Shown: positions 39,750 to 50,406, numbered from the stretch's first letter. The stretch: DNA of 64,000 nucleotides from an uncultured Oscillospiraceae bacterium (GCA_902492455.1 CABULH010000009.1:1-64000); one strand, 5' to 3'. Notes: generated by a model not told the origin, from the sequence alone. Numbers and translations: made by a program.

Positions 39750-40497
39750 TCTGCTGACCTTGTTTCCGGAAATGTGCGAGACGGTCCTGTCCGAAAGCAT
39801 TATTGGCCGTGCCAGAGCCAAGGGCGTATTGGATATTCGCTGCCATCAGATCCGGGAGTATACGCTGAATAAACAAAAGCAGGTGGACGATTATCCTTAT
39901 GGCGGCGGACGGGGACTAGTGATGAATGCCCAGCCCATAGCGGACTGCTTCCGGGCGGTGTGTCAGGAGCGGGGGGAGCGGCCCCACCTGATCTATATGT
40001 CTCCTCAAGGGGCGGTTCTTACCCAGAAACGGGCGGTAGAATTGGCGGCGCTGCCTTCTATATGCGTGCTATGCGGCCATTATGAAGGTGTAGACGAGCG
40101 GGTGCTGGAGGCGCTAGTGGACGAGCAGATTTCCATGGGGGATTATGTTCTCACCGGCGGTGAACTGCCCGCGCTTGCCTTGGTGGATTGTGTTTCCCGT
40201 TTGGTTCCCGGCGTGCTTTCCGATGAGGAGTGCTTCACGGAGGAAAGCCATTTTTCCGGCCTATTAGAGTATCCTCAGTATACTCGCCCTGCGGTTTGGG
40301 AGGGGCGGGAGGTGCCGGAGATCCTGCTCTCCGGCCATCACGCCAATATTGAAAAGTGGCGCCATCGGCAGGCGCTGGAACGCACACTCCGCCGCCGGCC
40401 GGATATGCTGGCGCAGGCGGTTTTATCTATGGCGGACAGGGCATATTTGGAGGAATTGCAGGAGGACATGCGTTTGAGTGAGGGAGAGGGCACATAA
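39736..40497 (+). CDS. trmD: tRNA (guanine-N1)-methyltransferase TrmD
   Basis: 253 aa. RIDLLTLFPEMC, DDYPYGGGRGLVMNAQP, GHYEGVDERVL and QISMGDYVLTGGELPAL contain the trefoil-knot SAM site and catalytic Asp of TrmD. Methylates G37 of tRNAs reading CNN, preventing frameshifts. Confidence 0.97.
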   Translation: MMRIDLLTLFPEMCETVLSESIIGRARAKGVLDIRCHQIREYTLNKQKQVDDYPYGGGRGLVMNAQPIADCFRAVCQERGERPHLIYMSPQGAVLTQKRAVELAALPSICVLCGHYEGVDERVLEALVDEQISMGDYVLTGGELPALALVDCVSRLVPGVLSDEECFTEESHFSGLLEYPQYTRPAVWEGREVPEILLSGHHANIEKWRHRQALERTLRRRPDMLAQAVLSMADRAYLEELQEDMRLSEGEGT

Positions 40498-40502
40498 AAG
40501 AG

Positions 40503-40549
40503 GGAAGGATAGATATTCCTTTATTGGATATTCCTTCCTTCGTTTTTTC
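40503..40549 (+). terminator. rimM-trmD terminator
   Basis: GGAAGGA..ATATTCC / GGATAT..TCCTTCC imperfect stem then TTTTTTC. Confidence 0.75.
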
Positions 40550-40667
40550 TCTACAAAAGTTATGAACAGAATATGGTAAAACGCCTAAATCAGCCGGAAA
40601 GCGGCGGGCCAAAATAGGGCAGAGAACCAAAATTGCGAAAATCGACGTTTTATGTGGACAAAATTGA

Positions 40668-40754
40668 TTGACGGGGCATACAAATGTGGTATAATAGACA
40701 CAGCCTTAAAAGGGACAATATCTGATTTCACCGGCTGTGTCTTTGTGGTATAAT
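40668..40754 (+). promoter_or_regulatory. Tandem HPr promoters with leader hairpin
   Basis: P1: TTGACG-16-TATAAT (40668..40695). P2: TTTCAC-17-TATAAT with extended TGG (40726..40754). Both carry GTGGTATAATA. Between them GACACAGCC (40697) pairs with GGCTGTGTC (40733), so P1 transcripts start with a 9-bp stem. The rest of this gene-free stretch (40550..40667, 40755..40835) shows no other feature. Confidence 0.65.
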
Positions 40755-40835
40755 ACCAGTATTTTAACAGGTGATCTCGCCCGTTGCGGCTTTCATTTTA
40801 TTGTACTTGAAGAAATTGAGAGGGAGTAAGGTATC

Positions 40836-41099
40836 ATGTACGTTAAAGACGTTCTCGTTCAAAATCAGGTCGGTCTGCATGCTCGTCCGGCCACCTTCTT
40901 TATTCAGAAGGCCAACGAGTTCAAGTCCTCTATCTGGGTTGAAAAGGAAGAGCGCCGCGTTAACGCTAAGAGCCTTCTGGGAGTGCTGTCCCTGGGGATT
41001 GTCGGCGGCACCAACATCCGCATTATTGCCGATGGCAGTGATGAGGAAGCCGCTGTAGACGGTCTGGTGAACTTGGTACAGTCCGGCTTCGCCGAATAA
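40836..41099 (+). CDS. ptsH: Phosphocarrier protein HPr
   Basis: 87 aa. Catalytic His in NQVGLHARPATFFIQKANEF, and the regulatory Ser region NAKSLLGVLSLGIVGG. Carries phosphate between enzyme I and sugar permeases and, when Ser-phosphorylated, serves CcpA. No ptsI is adjacent. Crh-type loss of the His is excluded. Confidence 0.94.
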   Translation: MYVKDVLVQNQVGLHARPATFFIQKANEFKSSIWVEKEERRVNAKSLLGVLSLGIVGGTNIRIIADGSDEEAAVDGLVNLVQSGFAE

Positions 41100-41120
41100 G
41101 TCACAACGTTTTTACCATGA

Positions 41121-41150
41121 AGCGCAGCCGTTGGACGGCTGCGCTTTTTC
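41121..41150 (+). terminator. HPr terminator
   Basis: AGCGCAGCCG-TTGGA-CGGCTGCGCT then TTTTC. Confidence 0.9.
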
Positions 41151-41209
41151 TGCTTGGCAAGTTGTTATACAGAGGGAACCCGAAAGCGAATTCCAATAAG
41201 GGGGAGAAC

Positions 41210-43066
41210 ATGGCGGAAAGAACGGAAAAGGTACAGGAATTGCGGCGGCAGGCCATGGCGCTGCCTCTGCTTCCCGGCGTTTATATCATGAAAGATGCCC
41301 AGAACAAGATCATCTACATCGGCAAAGCCAAGGCATTGAAAAACCGGGTGAGCCAATATTTCGGTTCGGATACCAATCACCCGGAAAAGGTGCGGCAGAT
41401 GGTGGCCCATGTGGATCATTTCGATTATATTGTGGCGGACAGCGAGTTTGAAGCTTTAGTCCTGGAATGTTCGCTCATTAAGCAGTATTCCCCCAAATAC
41501 AACATTCTGCTGAAGGATGATAAAGGCTACCATTACATCCGCATTTCTCCGCCGCCTTTCTCCAAAATCGCTGAAGCCAGACAGAAGGTGGAGGACGGCG
41601 CCAGGTATCTGGGACCTTATGTCAGTTCCTATACGGTCCGGGAGGCGGTGGATGAAGCCTGCAAGGTGTTCCAGCTGCCCACATGCAATAAAACCTTTTC
41701 CTACGGCGGAAGCCGGGAAAGACCCTGCCTCAATCATTATATCGAACAGTGTTGTGCCCCCTGTACGGGAAAGGTGAAGGAGAAGGATTATAACGAGCGG
41801 CTGAATCAGGCGGTGGAATTTCTCACCCAGGGCAGCACCAAAATGGTGGCTACTCTTCAGCAGCGGATGGAGGAGGCAGCGGAAAATCTGGAATTCGAAA
41901 AGGCTGCCCGGCTGCGGGATCGGATCACTGCCATTAAAAAGATTGCGCAGAAGCAGAAGGTGGTGATGTCCCGGGTGGAAGAACAAGACGTTATCGCACT
42001 GGCCCAGGGTGTGGATGTCGCTTGTTTCGAGGTCTTTCGTTTCACAGGCGGCAGTTTGACCGACCGGGAGAACTTTTTGATCGAAGAGGTGGATTCCCTT
42101 CCCGCAGCCCGGGCGGAGTTTATCCGGCGGTATTATTCCATTCGGGATCGGGTGCCGCCTCAGGTAACGGTGGATGGGGAATTGGAGGACACCGAGCTGC
42201 TGGAACAGTGGCTGACGGATAAAGCGGGACGGCGGGTGCATATCGTCCAGCCTCAGAAGGGAGAACAAGCCCATCTGGTGGAGATGTGCCGAAGCAATGC
42301 CGCTGAGCGGATCGCCCATCGGGAGGGCAGCGGCCTCACCGGGCGGGACGCCGCCGCGCTGGATGAGCTGGCCAAACTGCTGGGGCTTTCCGCCCCGCCC
42401 GCCTATATTGAAAGCTACGATATCTCCAACACTGGCGGTAGCGACAATGTGGCTGGGATGGTAGTGTTTGAAAACGGTCGTCCGCTGAAATCCGCCTATC
42501 GCCGTTTCTTGATTAAAACAGTGCAGGGTCAGGACGATTATGGTTCTATGCGGGAGGTGTTGACCCGCCGCCTGACGGAATACGAAGTTCATAAAGAGGA
42601 GGGCAAGGGATTTGGCCGCCTGCCGGATCTGATCCTGCTGGACGGCGGCAAAGGCCATGTTGCGGCGGTGAAACCAGTGGTGGATAGCTTTCATCTGGAT
42701 ATTCCGGTTTTCGGCATGGTGAAGGATGATAAGCATCGTACCCGGGCTATCGCGGAGGACGGCGGGGAGATCGCCATCAATTCCAAGCGCACGGTTTTCA
42801 CCCTGATATCCTCCATCCAGGAGGAGGTCCATCGCTGGGCCATCGGCTACCACCGACAGCGGCGGAAGAAAAGCACCATCGGCACCACGCTGACCCAGAT
42901 TGAGGGAATAGGGGAAACCCGGGCACGGACGCTGCTGCGGCAGTTTGGCTCCCTCAAGGCTATCCGGGCTGCTACGGTGGAGGAATTGTGCGCTGTCAAG
43001 GGGATCAATCGGCCGGCTGCCGAGGCTATCCGGCAGTTCTTCGCCCGGCAGGAGGAAGAGGGATGA
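41210..43066 (+). CDS. uvrC: Excinuclease ABC subunit C
   Basis: 618 aa from ATG 41210 (GGGGGAG upstream). GIY-YIG nuclease (LPGVYIMKDAQNKIIYIGKA), Cys-rich CAPCTGKVKEKDY region, UVR motif (MEEAAENLEFEKAARLRDRI), RNase H-like nuclease (ESYDISNTGGSDNVAGMVVF; LPDLILLDGGKGH) and C-terminal helix-hairpin-helix pair. Makes both incisions in nucleotide excision repair. Confidence 0.96.
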   Translation: MAERTEKVQELRRQAMALPLLPGVYIMKDAQNKIIYIGKAKALKNRVSQYFGSDTNHPEKVRQMVAHVDHFDYIVADSEFEALVLECSLIKQYSPKYNILLKDDKGYHYIRISPPPFSKIAEARQKVEDGARYLGPYVSSYTVREAVDEACKVFQLPTCNKTFSYGGSRERPCLNHYIEQCCAPCTGKVKEKDYNERLNQAVEFLTQGSTKMVATLQQRMEEAAENLEFEKAARLRDRITAIKKIAQKQKVVMSRVEEQDVIALAQGVDVACFEVFRFTGGSLTDRENFLIEEVDSLPAARAEFIRRYYSIRDRVPPQVTVDGELEDTELLEQWLTDKAGRRVHIVQPQKGEQAHLVEMCRSNAAERIAHREGSGLTGRDAAALDELAKLLGLSAPPAYIESYDISNTGGSDNVAGMVVFENGRPLKSAYRRFLIKTVQGQDDYGSMREVLTRRLTEYEVHKEEGKGFGRLPDLILLDGGKGHVAAVKPVVDSFHLDIPVFGMVKDDKHRTRAIAEDGGEIAINSKRTVFTLISSIQEEVHRWAIGYHRQRRKKSTIGTTLTQIEGIGETRARTLLRQFGSLKAIRAATVEELCAVKGINRPAAEAIRQFFARQEEEG

Positions 43067-43845
43067 TCAGCAAAAAAGAGGTATGGGAAACGGCCATGGC
43101 GCAATCCGCCTTGGAAGCCGGCTGTCACCCGGATGATTTCCGCTGTGATCAGAATATTGTGGTCATCTCCCGCCGGCATCCTCAGGCAAGAGCATATCTG
43201 GAACTGCCTTTTTTCTGCCAGCTGATTTCTTACGGCGGGAATGTGGTTGCTTCTGTCAGCCCATCGGCAGAGGAGGCTGTCCGGCAATATCTACAGCGAT
43301 ATCCTCCAGCGAATGTTTTTGAAACCCCGCATCTGCATCGGCTGGATGAGGCCATGCGGCTTTTTGGACATCGGATCTGTTTTATGGCGGAATATTTTCT
43401 GCCTGACCCGGCGCGTGTATCGCCGCTGTCCTGTGATTACCAGGTCCGCCTGCTGCTTCCTGCGGATTTTCAGGACTATTACCGGCCGGAGTGGGGCAAC
43501 GCCCTATGTGAGAAACGCAGACAGCTGGATGTGCTGGCGGCCGGGGCTTTCCAAGGAGATAAGCTGGTGGGACTGGCAGGCTGTTCCGCTGATTGCAAAA
43601 CCATGTGGCAGATAGGGATAGACGTGCTGCCGGATTACCGTAAACAGGGAATTGCCGCCGCGTTAACCAGTTATCTTGCCTGGGAGATTTTGAAGCGGGG
43701 CATCGTCCCCTTTTATTGTGCCGCCTGGTCCAATATCCCCTCGGTCCGCAATGCCTTGAAAAGCGGTTTTCGGCCCGCTTGGGTGGAGATGACGGCCAAA
43801 CCGGCCGGGATAGTAGCGGAGCTGAACGGGGATAAGCCAAGATAA
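43063..43845 (+). CDS. GNAT-family N-acetyltransferase
   Basis: 260 aa, start overlapping uvrC stop as ATGA. The C-terminal half has the GNAT core: GIDVLPDYRKQGIAAALTSY and CAAWSNIPSVRNALKSGFRP. The N-terminal half is unassigned. Coupling to uvrC seems positional only. Confidence 0.82.
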   Translation: MISKKEVWETAMAQSALEAGCHPDDFRCDQNIVVISRRHPQARAYLELPFFCQLISYGGNVVASVSPSAEEAVRQYLQRYPPANVFETPHLHRLDEAMRLFGHRICFMAEYFLPDPARVSPLSCDYQVRLLLPADFQDYYRPEWGNALCEKRRQLDVLAAGAFQGDKLVGLAGCSADCKTMWQIGIDVLPDYRKQGIAAALTSYLAWEILKRGIVPFYCAAWSNIPSVRNALKSGFRPAWVEMTAKPAGIVAELNGDKPR

Positions 43846-43912
43846 ACGATGGCAAACAATAAAAGAGACAGTTTTAATCATAAAATCCGCTGTGCGAAAG
43901 GCTTTCCGGCGT

Positions 43913-43952
43913 AAAAAAGACCTTGCAAGGATTTTCCTTGCAAGGTCTTTTT
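43913..43952. terminator. Bidirectional terminator between GNAT and ppdK
   Basis: AAAAAAGA-CCTTGCAAGG-ATTTT-CCTTGCAAGG-TCTTTTT: T-runs on both strands serve the two convergent genes. Confidence 0.93.
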
Positions 43953-44006
43953 GCTATTCGCTTTGCCTCGGGTTTTGTAAATGGGCTTTGCCCAAAATCA
44001 AATTGC

Positions 44007-46643
44007 TTATTTCGCGCGCTTCTCTTTGATAGCGGCCTGAGCGGCAGCCAGACGAGCAATCGGCACGCGGAAGGGGGAGCAGGAGACATAATTCAGCCCG
44101 ATGTTATGGCAGAACTCCACGGAGGAAGGATCGCCGCCGTGCTCACCGCAGATGCCCAGCTTGATGTTGGGACGGGTGGCGCGGCCTTTTTCAGCGGCCA
44201 TCTTCACCAGAGCGCCTACGCCGACCTGATCCAGCTTGGCAAAGGGATCGGACTCGTAGATCTTAGCGTCATAGTAAGCATCCAGGAATTTGCCGGCGTC
44301 ATCACGGCTAAAGCCGAAGGTCATCTGGGTCAGGTCGTTGGTGCCGAAGGAGAAGAACTCGGCTTCGGTAGCAATCTGATCAGCAGTTACCGCAGCGCGG
44401 GGGATTTCGATCATGGTGCCCACATGATAGGTCATATTCACGCCCGCTTCAGCAATCAGCTTATCGGCGGTGGCAACCACGATGTCCTTAACATATTTCA
44501 GTTCCTTGACTTCGCCTACCAACGGGATCATAATCTCAGGAACGATGCCCCACTCCGGATGCTTCTTGCTGACGTTGATGGCAGCGGAGATAACCGCCTG
44601 GGTCTGCATCTCGGCGATTTCCGGATAGGTCACGGCCAGACGGCAGCCGCGGTGACCCATCATCGGGTTGAACTCATGCAGGGAAGCGATGGTGTGCTTC
44701 AGCTCTTCCACGGTGATGTTCAACTCGCCCGCGATCTCCACGATGTCCTCTTCCTTGGTGGGCAGGAACTCATGCAGAGGGGGATCCAGGTAACGGATGG
44801 TCATGGGACGGCCTTCCAGCACCTCGTACATCGCCTCGAAGTCACCCTGCTGATAGGGCAGCAGCTTCGCCAGCGCCTTCTTGCGGCTCTCCACGTCTTT
44901 GGAGACGATCATTTCCCGCACAGCCTTGATGCGATCGCCTTCGAAGAACATGTGCTCGGTACGGCACAGGCCGATGCCTTCCGCACCGAATTTCACAGCC
45001 TGAGCCGCGTCGCGGGGATTATCCGCATTGGTACGGACCTTCAGCTTGCGGGCCGCGTCCGCCCACGCCATATAGCGGCCAAAGTCGCCGGAAATAGCAG
45101 CTTCCACGGTGGGGATAGCTTCGCCGTAGATGTTGCCGGTGGAGCCGTCCAGGGAGATATAATCGCCTTCCTTGATGGTCTTGCCGCCCAGGGTGAAGCA
45201 CTTGGCGTCATCGTCAATCTTGATTTCGCCGCAGCCGGAAACGCAGCAGGTGCCCATGCCGCGGGCCACAACGGCCGCGTGGGAGGTCATGCCGCCGCGC
45301 ACGGTCAGGATACCCTGGGAAACGTCCATGCCTTCGATGTCTTCGGGAGAGGTTTCCAGACGAACCAGAATGACCTTCTCACCGCGGTCCGCCCACTCTT
45401 TGGCATCGCCGGCGGTAAAGACCACACGGCCGCAGGCAGCGCCGGGGGAGGCGGCCAGGCCCTTGCCGATAACTTCGGCTTTCTTCAAGGCAGCGGCGTC
45501 AAACTGGGGATGCAGCAGGCTGTCCAGCTGCTTGGGCTCTACACGGAGAACTGCTTCCTCCTCGGAGATCATGCCTTCGTCCACCAGATCCACAGCGATC
45601 TTCAGAGCCGCGGCGGCGGTGCGCTTGCCGTTCCGGGTCTGGAGCATGAACAGCTTGCCGTCCTCGATGGTGAACTCCATGTCCTGCATATCCTTGTAGT
45701 GGTTTTCCAGACGAGTGGCCACTTCCACGAACTGCCGGTATACTTCGGGCATATCCTTTTCCAGGGTGGCAATGGGGGAGGGGGTGCGGATACCGGCCAC
45801 CACGTCTTCGCCCTGGGCGTTGATGAGATATTCACCGAACAGCTTCTTCTCACCGGTGGCAGCGTTGCGGGTGAAGGCCACGCCGGTACCGGAGTTGGAG
45901 CCGGTGTTGCCGAACACCATCATCTGCACGTTGACGGCGGTACCCCAGCTGTAGGGGATGTCGTTCATCCGGCGATAGTAGTTGGCGCGGGGGTTGTCCC
46001 AGGAGCGGAACACAGCCTTGACGGCCTCCATCAGCTGAACCTTGGGATCGGAGGGGAAATCTTCGCCCTTCTGCTTCTTGTAATATTCCTTAAAGCGGGC
46101 GGCCATTTTCTTCATGTCGTCGGCGTCGAATTCGGTGTCCAGCTTAATGCCTTTCTCCTCTTTCATTTCGTCGATGATCTTCTCGAAGTCCTTCTTGGAC
46201 AGTTCCATCACCACGTCGGAGAACATCTGCACGAAGCGGCGGTAGGAATCGTAAGCAAAACGGGGGTTGCCGGTTTTCTTCGCCAGGCCTTCCACCACAG
46301 TATCGTTGAGGCCCAGGTTCAGGATGGTGTCCATCATGCCGGGCATGGAGGCACGGGCGCCGGAGCGCACGGAAACCAGCAGGGGATTATCAAAGTCACC
46401 GAATTTCTTTCCAGCCTGCTTTTCCAGCTCAGCCAGTCCGGCATAGATTTGCTCCTCAATTTCGGCAGCGATTTTCCGGCCGTCGTCATAATACCGGGTG
46501 CAAGCCTCCGTACTGACGGTGAAGCCATACGGCACGGGCATGCCGAGATTGGTCATTTCGGCAAGGTTGGCGCCCTTGCCGCCCAGCAGCTCCCGCATGG
46601 AGCCGTTGCCCTCCCTGAACAGATAGACGTACTTGTGACTCAT
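44007..46643 (-). CDS. ppdK: Pyruvate, phosphate dikinase
   Basis: 878 aa, full length. N-terminal ATP-grasp domain (GKGANLAEMTNLGMPVPYGF), phosphohistidine domain with GGMTSHAAVVARGMGTCCVS, and C-terminal PEP/pyruvate TIM barrel with TEHMFF, EIPRAA and CGEHGGDPSSVEF plus Cys in YVSCSPFRV. Interconverts pyruvate and PEP with ATP and phosphate in anaerobic glycolysis. TTAGGAGG precedes the start. Confidence 0.98.
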   Translation of the reverse strand: MSHKYVYLFREGNGSMRELLGGKGANLAEMTNLGMPVPYGFTVSTEACTRYYDDGRKIAAEIEEQIYAGLAELEKQAGKKFGDFDNPLLVSVRSGARASMPGMMDTILNLGLNDTVVEGLAKKTGNPRFAYDSYRRFVQMFSDVVMELSKKDFEKIIDEMKEEKGIKLDTEFDADDMKKMAARFKEYYKKQKGEDFPSDPKVQLMEAVKAVFRSWDNPRANYYRRMNDIPYSWGTAVNVQMMVFGNTGSNSGTGVAFTRNAATGEKKLFGEYLINAQGEDVVAGIRTPSPIATLEKDMPEVYRQFVEVATRLENHYKDMQDMEFTIEDGKLFMLQTRNGKRTAAAALKIAVDLVDEGMISEEEAVLRVEPKQLDSLLHPQFDAAALKKAEVIGKGLAASPGAACGRVVFTAGDAKEWADRGEKVILVRLETSPEDIEGMDVSQGILTVRGGMTSHAAVVARGMGTCCVSGCGEIKIDDDAKCFTLGGKTIKEGDYISLDGSTGNIYGEAIPTVEAAISGDFGRYMAWADAARKLKVRTNADNPRDAAQAVKFGAEGIGLCRTEHMFFEGDRIKAVREMIVSKDVESRKKALAKLLPYQQGDFEAMYEVLEGRPMTIRYLDPPLHEFLPTKEEDIVEIAGELNITVEELKHTIASLHEFNPMMGHRGCRLAVTYPEIAEMQTQAVISAAINVSKKHPEWGIVPEIMIPLVGEVKELKYVKDIVVATADKLIAEAGVNMTYHVGTMIEIPRAAVTADQIATEAEFFSFGTNDLTQMTFGFSRDDAGKFLDAYYDAKIYESDPFAKLDQVGVGALVKMAAEKGRATRPNIKLGICGEHGGDPSSVEFCHNIGLNYVSCSPFRVPIARLAAAQAAIKEKRAK

Positions 46644-46764
46644 GTAGTCAACCTCCTAATTATTTTGGGTTCTTACACTTTGCGGCGGGTTTGTCTGACC
46701 GCCGTCGTCCCCCGCGAAAAACAACACGTCTCACACGGGAACATGTCCCGCAGAGTCACCTGTT

Positions 46765-46793
46765 ATTATATCAAAGTATTCCCGGATTTTCCA
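46765..46793 (-). promoter_or_regulatory. ppdK promoter
   Basis: Minus strand TGGAAA-17-TATAAT with extended TGA; leader of about 115 nt. Confidence 0.65.
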
Positions 46794-46887
46794 TAATTTT
46801 ATCTGAAAAATCTGTAAATTTACTCTTTTCACAGAGAAAAGGGAGGGGGGAGGCCATAGTCTGGTTATTTTATGAATGGATAAGCCC

Positions 46888-46916
46888 TTGCAAACCCGCG
46901 AAAACTTTGTCATAAT
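46888..46916 (+). promoter_or_regulatory. prs promoter
   Basis: TTGCAA, 17 bp, CATAAT. Confidence 0.65.
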
Positions 46917-46985
46917 ACTATCATGAGGTGGTGCGTGCGGGCGAAAGCGGTTTCACCCTCTGTGCCGGCCTGGATATGGGAATCA

Positions 46986-47015
46986 ATCGACAGCTGCCGG
47001 CCGACAGCTGTCGAT
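46986..47015 (+). other. Perfect hairpin in prs leader
   Basis: ATCGACAGCTG and CAGCTGTCGAT form an 11-bp perfect stem with an 8-nt loop, 25 nt before the start codon. No T-run, so not a terminator; could be a protein-binding or RNA regulatory site. Confidence 0.55.
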
Positions 47016-47039
47016 AATATGGAAAGGCGAGGTATTGCA

Positions 47040-47999
<960 letters not shown>

Positions 48000-48088
48000 T
48001 AAAAGTACCATTGAGCGTAGACGAGGGGCGGATGGAAAATCCGCCTCCTTTTTTTCGCCTTTTGTGGTAGTGAAAGGACTTGATCGTC

Positions 48089-48973
48089 ATGTGGCTGGGT
48101 CTGGCTTGTGGCTCCGCTTTGTTCGCCGGAATTACGGCGATTTTAGCAAAAATGGGCATCAAAAATACGGATTCTACCCTTGCCACTGCTATCCGCACGG
48201 CAGTGGTGCTGCTGTTTTCCTGGCTGCTGGTGTTCCTCACCGGCGCGGCGGCGGGGATTGACACTGTCGGCGTCATCACATGGCTCTTTCTTATTCTGTC
48301 GGGAATTGCCACTGGCGCTTCCTGGCTGTGCTATTTCAAAGCGCTGCATCTGGGGGATGTCAACCAGGTGGCACCGGTGGACAAATCCAGTACCGTTCTC
48401 ACCATTCTTTTGGCTTTTCTCCTGCTCGGAGAACCGATCACCTTGTTCAAGGGGATCGGTGCGGCGGTGATCGCTACCGGGACCTGGCTGATGGCAGCTC
48501 CAATATCTGCCGGAGGGAGCCGGGCCCCAGTGGCGGCCAAGGAGAAAGCGGGACATGGCTGGTTCCTTTTTGCCGCTTTGTCCGCGATTTTTGCCAGCCT
48601 GACCTCTATTCTGGGGAAAATCGGCATCGAGGGCGTGGATTCCAACCTGGGCACCGCCGTGCGGACGGCGGTGGTGCTGGTCATGGCGTGGATGATGGTG
48701 TTGATCTCCGGTAAACAGCGGGAGATCAGGAAGATAGATGGAAAAAGCTGGATATTTATTTCGCTTTCCGGTATTACTACCGGGTTGTCCTGGCTGTGTT
48801 ATTACAAGGCGCTGCAGGAGGGACCGGCCAGCGTGGTGGTTCCCATCGACAAGCTGAGTATCCTGGTGACAGTGGCTTTCTCCCGGATCTTTCTGAAAGA
48901 AAAGCTGACGGCTGCATCCGCGGCCGGACTGGCGCTGATAACGGCGGGAACGCTGGTTTTGCTGCTGCCTTAA
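48089..48973 (+). CDS. EamA-family (DMT) transporter
   Basis: 294 aa, ten hydrophobic helices in two homologous halves; each half carries GIATGASWLCYFKALHLGD or GITTGLSWLCYYKALQEGP, the EamA repeat. Likely metabolite exporter; substrate unknown. ATG 48089 with AAAGGA upstream; TTG 48080 possible. Confidence 0.86.
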   Translation: MWLGLACGSALFAGITAILAKMGIKNTDSTLATAIRTAVVLLFSWLLVFLTGAAAGIDTVGVITWLFLILSGIATGASWLCYFKALHLGDVNQVAPVDKSSTVLTILLAFLLLGEPITLFKGIGAAVIATGTWLMAAPISAGGSRAPVAAKEKAGHGWFLFAALSAIFASLTSILGKIGIEGVDSNLGTAVRTAVVLVMAWMMVLISGKQREIRKIDGKSWIFISLSGITTGLSWLCYYKALQEGPASVVVPIDKLSILVTVAFSRIFLKEKLTAASAAGLALITAGTLVLLLP

Positions 48974-49070
48974 AAAATCGAAAAAAGATAATTCCTCTAT
49001 TGTGTTTTGCACAGTAGCATGATATATTGTGCTTGTAGATACTGATTAATAAACAGTAGGGGGAGAGCAT

Positions 49071-50000
49071 ATGACAAGAGCGGAATATTTGCGCGAACTG
49101 CGGAGTGGTCTGGAGGGCAGAGTGTCGGCGGAAGAGATCGAGGATATTCTCAACGAGTATACCGGTTTCTTTGATGCCGGCGGGGAAGAGGGACGCACAG
49201 AAGAAGAGACGGCGGCCGCTCTTGGATCACCGGCGGCACTGGCGCGAATGCTGACCGAAGGGCGGGGAGCGGTGCAAACAACTCCTGTTGGGACGATACC
49301 GGGAAATCCTGCGCCCAGATCACTCTTTTCCGGTCCACCCTTGGCTTCCTTTGGCCGGCGATTCGCTGCGCTGCTGCTGGATCGGATTTTTGTGTTTCTG
49401 CTGCTTGTTCTGATATTGGCAGCTGGTTTTCTGTTGGCATCGAAATCGGGGACAGCGCCGGAAGCCAATGCTTCGACAACAGGCTGGCAGGAGCATTTGG
49501 CAGATGATGCCAACACACGGGTAGAGGTGGCCGTCATCGCGGTCCTTCCCTTGGTGTTCATAATAGGCTTGCTCTTCCCACAGCTGGCCGCGCCGGTAAT
49601 CTTGCTGATGGCGGGGCGTATGTATGGTGAAACAAAAAACATGGGGGGCCTGATCCCGCTGTTGCTGGGCATGGCATTGCTGCTTCTTTACAAGCCGGCT
49701 TTGGAGGTCTTGTGGAATGGACGAACGGTTGGGAAACGACTTATGAGTATTCAAGTGACGGCGCAGGACGGAGGCCGAGCCAATGCAGGGAAGATTTTTC
49801 TTCGGGAATTGGTGGGAGACACCCTGCTGGGAGGAATCACCGGCGGAATCACCTCAGTTGTTTCCATCTTTACTGTGGCGATTGGCCGGGAGCATAAAAG
49901 CGTGCCGGACTATATAGCGGCCACGCTGGTGATTGCAACCCCCAAAAAGGATAGGCGGGTCCGTCTGAATGGGGAGGGGAGCGCATGGACACCCAATTGA
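49071..50000 (+). CDS. RDD-family membrane protein with HAAS/DUF1700-like N-terminus
   Basis: 309 aa. Residues 1 to 65 (TRAEYLRELRSGLEGRVSAE, GGEEGRTEEETAAALGSPAA) form the HAAS/DUF1700-like helical domain usually partnered with PadR regulators; the rest is an RDD domain (FGRRFAALLLDRIFVFLLLV, NGRTVGKRLMSIQV) with about five helices. Overlaps a PadR gene by 16 nt, confirming the pairing. Confidence 0.82.
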   Translation: MTRAEYLRELRSGLEGRVSAEEIEDILNEYTGFFDAGGEEGRTEEETAAALGSPAALARMLTEGRGAVQTTPVGTIPGNPAPRSLFSGPPLASFGRRFAALLLDRIFVFLLLVLILAAGFLLASKSGTAPEANASTTGWQEHLADDANTRVEVAVIAVLPLVFIIGLLFPQLAAPVILLMAGRMYGETKNMGGLIPLLLGMALLLLYKPALEVLWNGRTVGKRLMSIQVTAQDGGRANAGKIFLRELVGDTLLGGITGGITSVVSIFTVAIGREHKSVPDYIAATLVIATPKKDRRVRLNGEGSAWTPN

Positions 50001-50296
50001 AAAAAGGTGTGCTGGAACTGGCGATTCTCTATCAGCTCCGAGATGCAGAAGAGTATGGATATGAGATCATGAAGCAGGTGCGAGAGCCCTTCCCCGATGT
50101 ATACGAGGGCTCGGTTTACGCCATCCTGCGCCGGTTGGCAGCGGAAGGATTGGCCGAATCGGTGCTTCGCCCATCCGATGCCGGTCCCCCTCGAAAATAC
50201 TATCGTTTGACATCGGCTGGTCAGGAAGCACTAACGGCTTCTTTAGCCGAATGGAAGGCCCTGCGGGATGGCTTGTCTCGACTGGGGCTGCCATGA
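49985..50296 (+). CDS. PadR-family transcriptional regulator
   Basis: 103 aa. KKGVLELAILYQLRDAEEYG, VYEGSVYAILRRLAAEGLAE and PPRKYYRLTSAGQEAL form the winged helix of PadR with a short C-terminal helix. Probably controls the preceding RDD gene and itself. Confidence 0.9.
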   Translation: MDTQLKKGVLELAILYQLRDAEEYGYEIMKQVREPFPDVYEGSVYAILRRLAAEGLAESVLRPSDAGPPRKYYRLTSAGQEALTASLAEWKALRDGLSRLGLP

Positions 50297-50325
50297 CCGA
50301 TCCTTAAAAACGGGATATAGCCAAA

Positions 50326-50373
50326 CATCCCCGGCAGCGCGGATCAGGCGCTGCCGGGGATGTTGATTTTTAT
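50326..50373 (+). terminator. padR terminator
   Basis: CATCCCCGGCAGCGC / GCGCTGCCGGGGATG perfect 15-bp stem then TTGATTTTT. Confidence 0.88.
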
Positions 50374-50406
50374 TCCTTGAGACGCAAGCTTGAACCAGAG
50401 GAGGGT

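Noticed and set aside
41456..42853. A 465-aa minus-strand frame
   Set aside because: Antisense to uvrC, which has all its catalytic motifs in the plus frame.
43923..46796. A 957-aa open frame on the plus strand
   Set aside because: It is exactly antisense to ppdK, whose protein is fully conserved; the frame is a codon-bias shadow rich in Gly, His and Gln with no domain.
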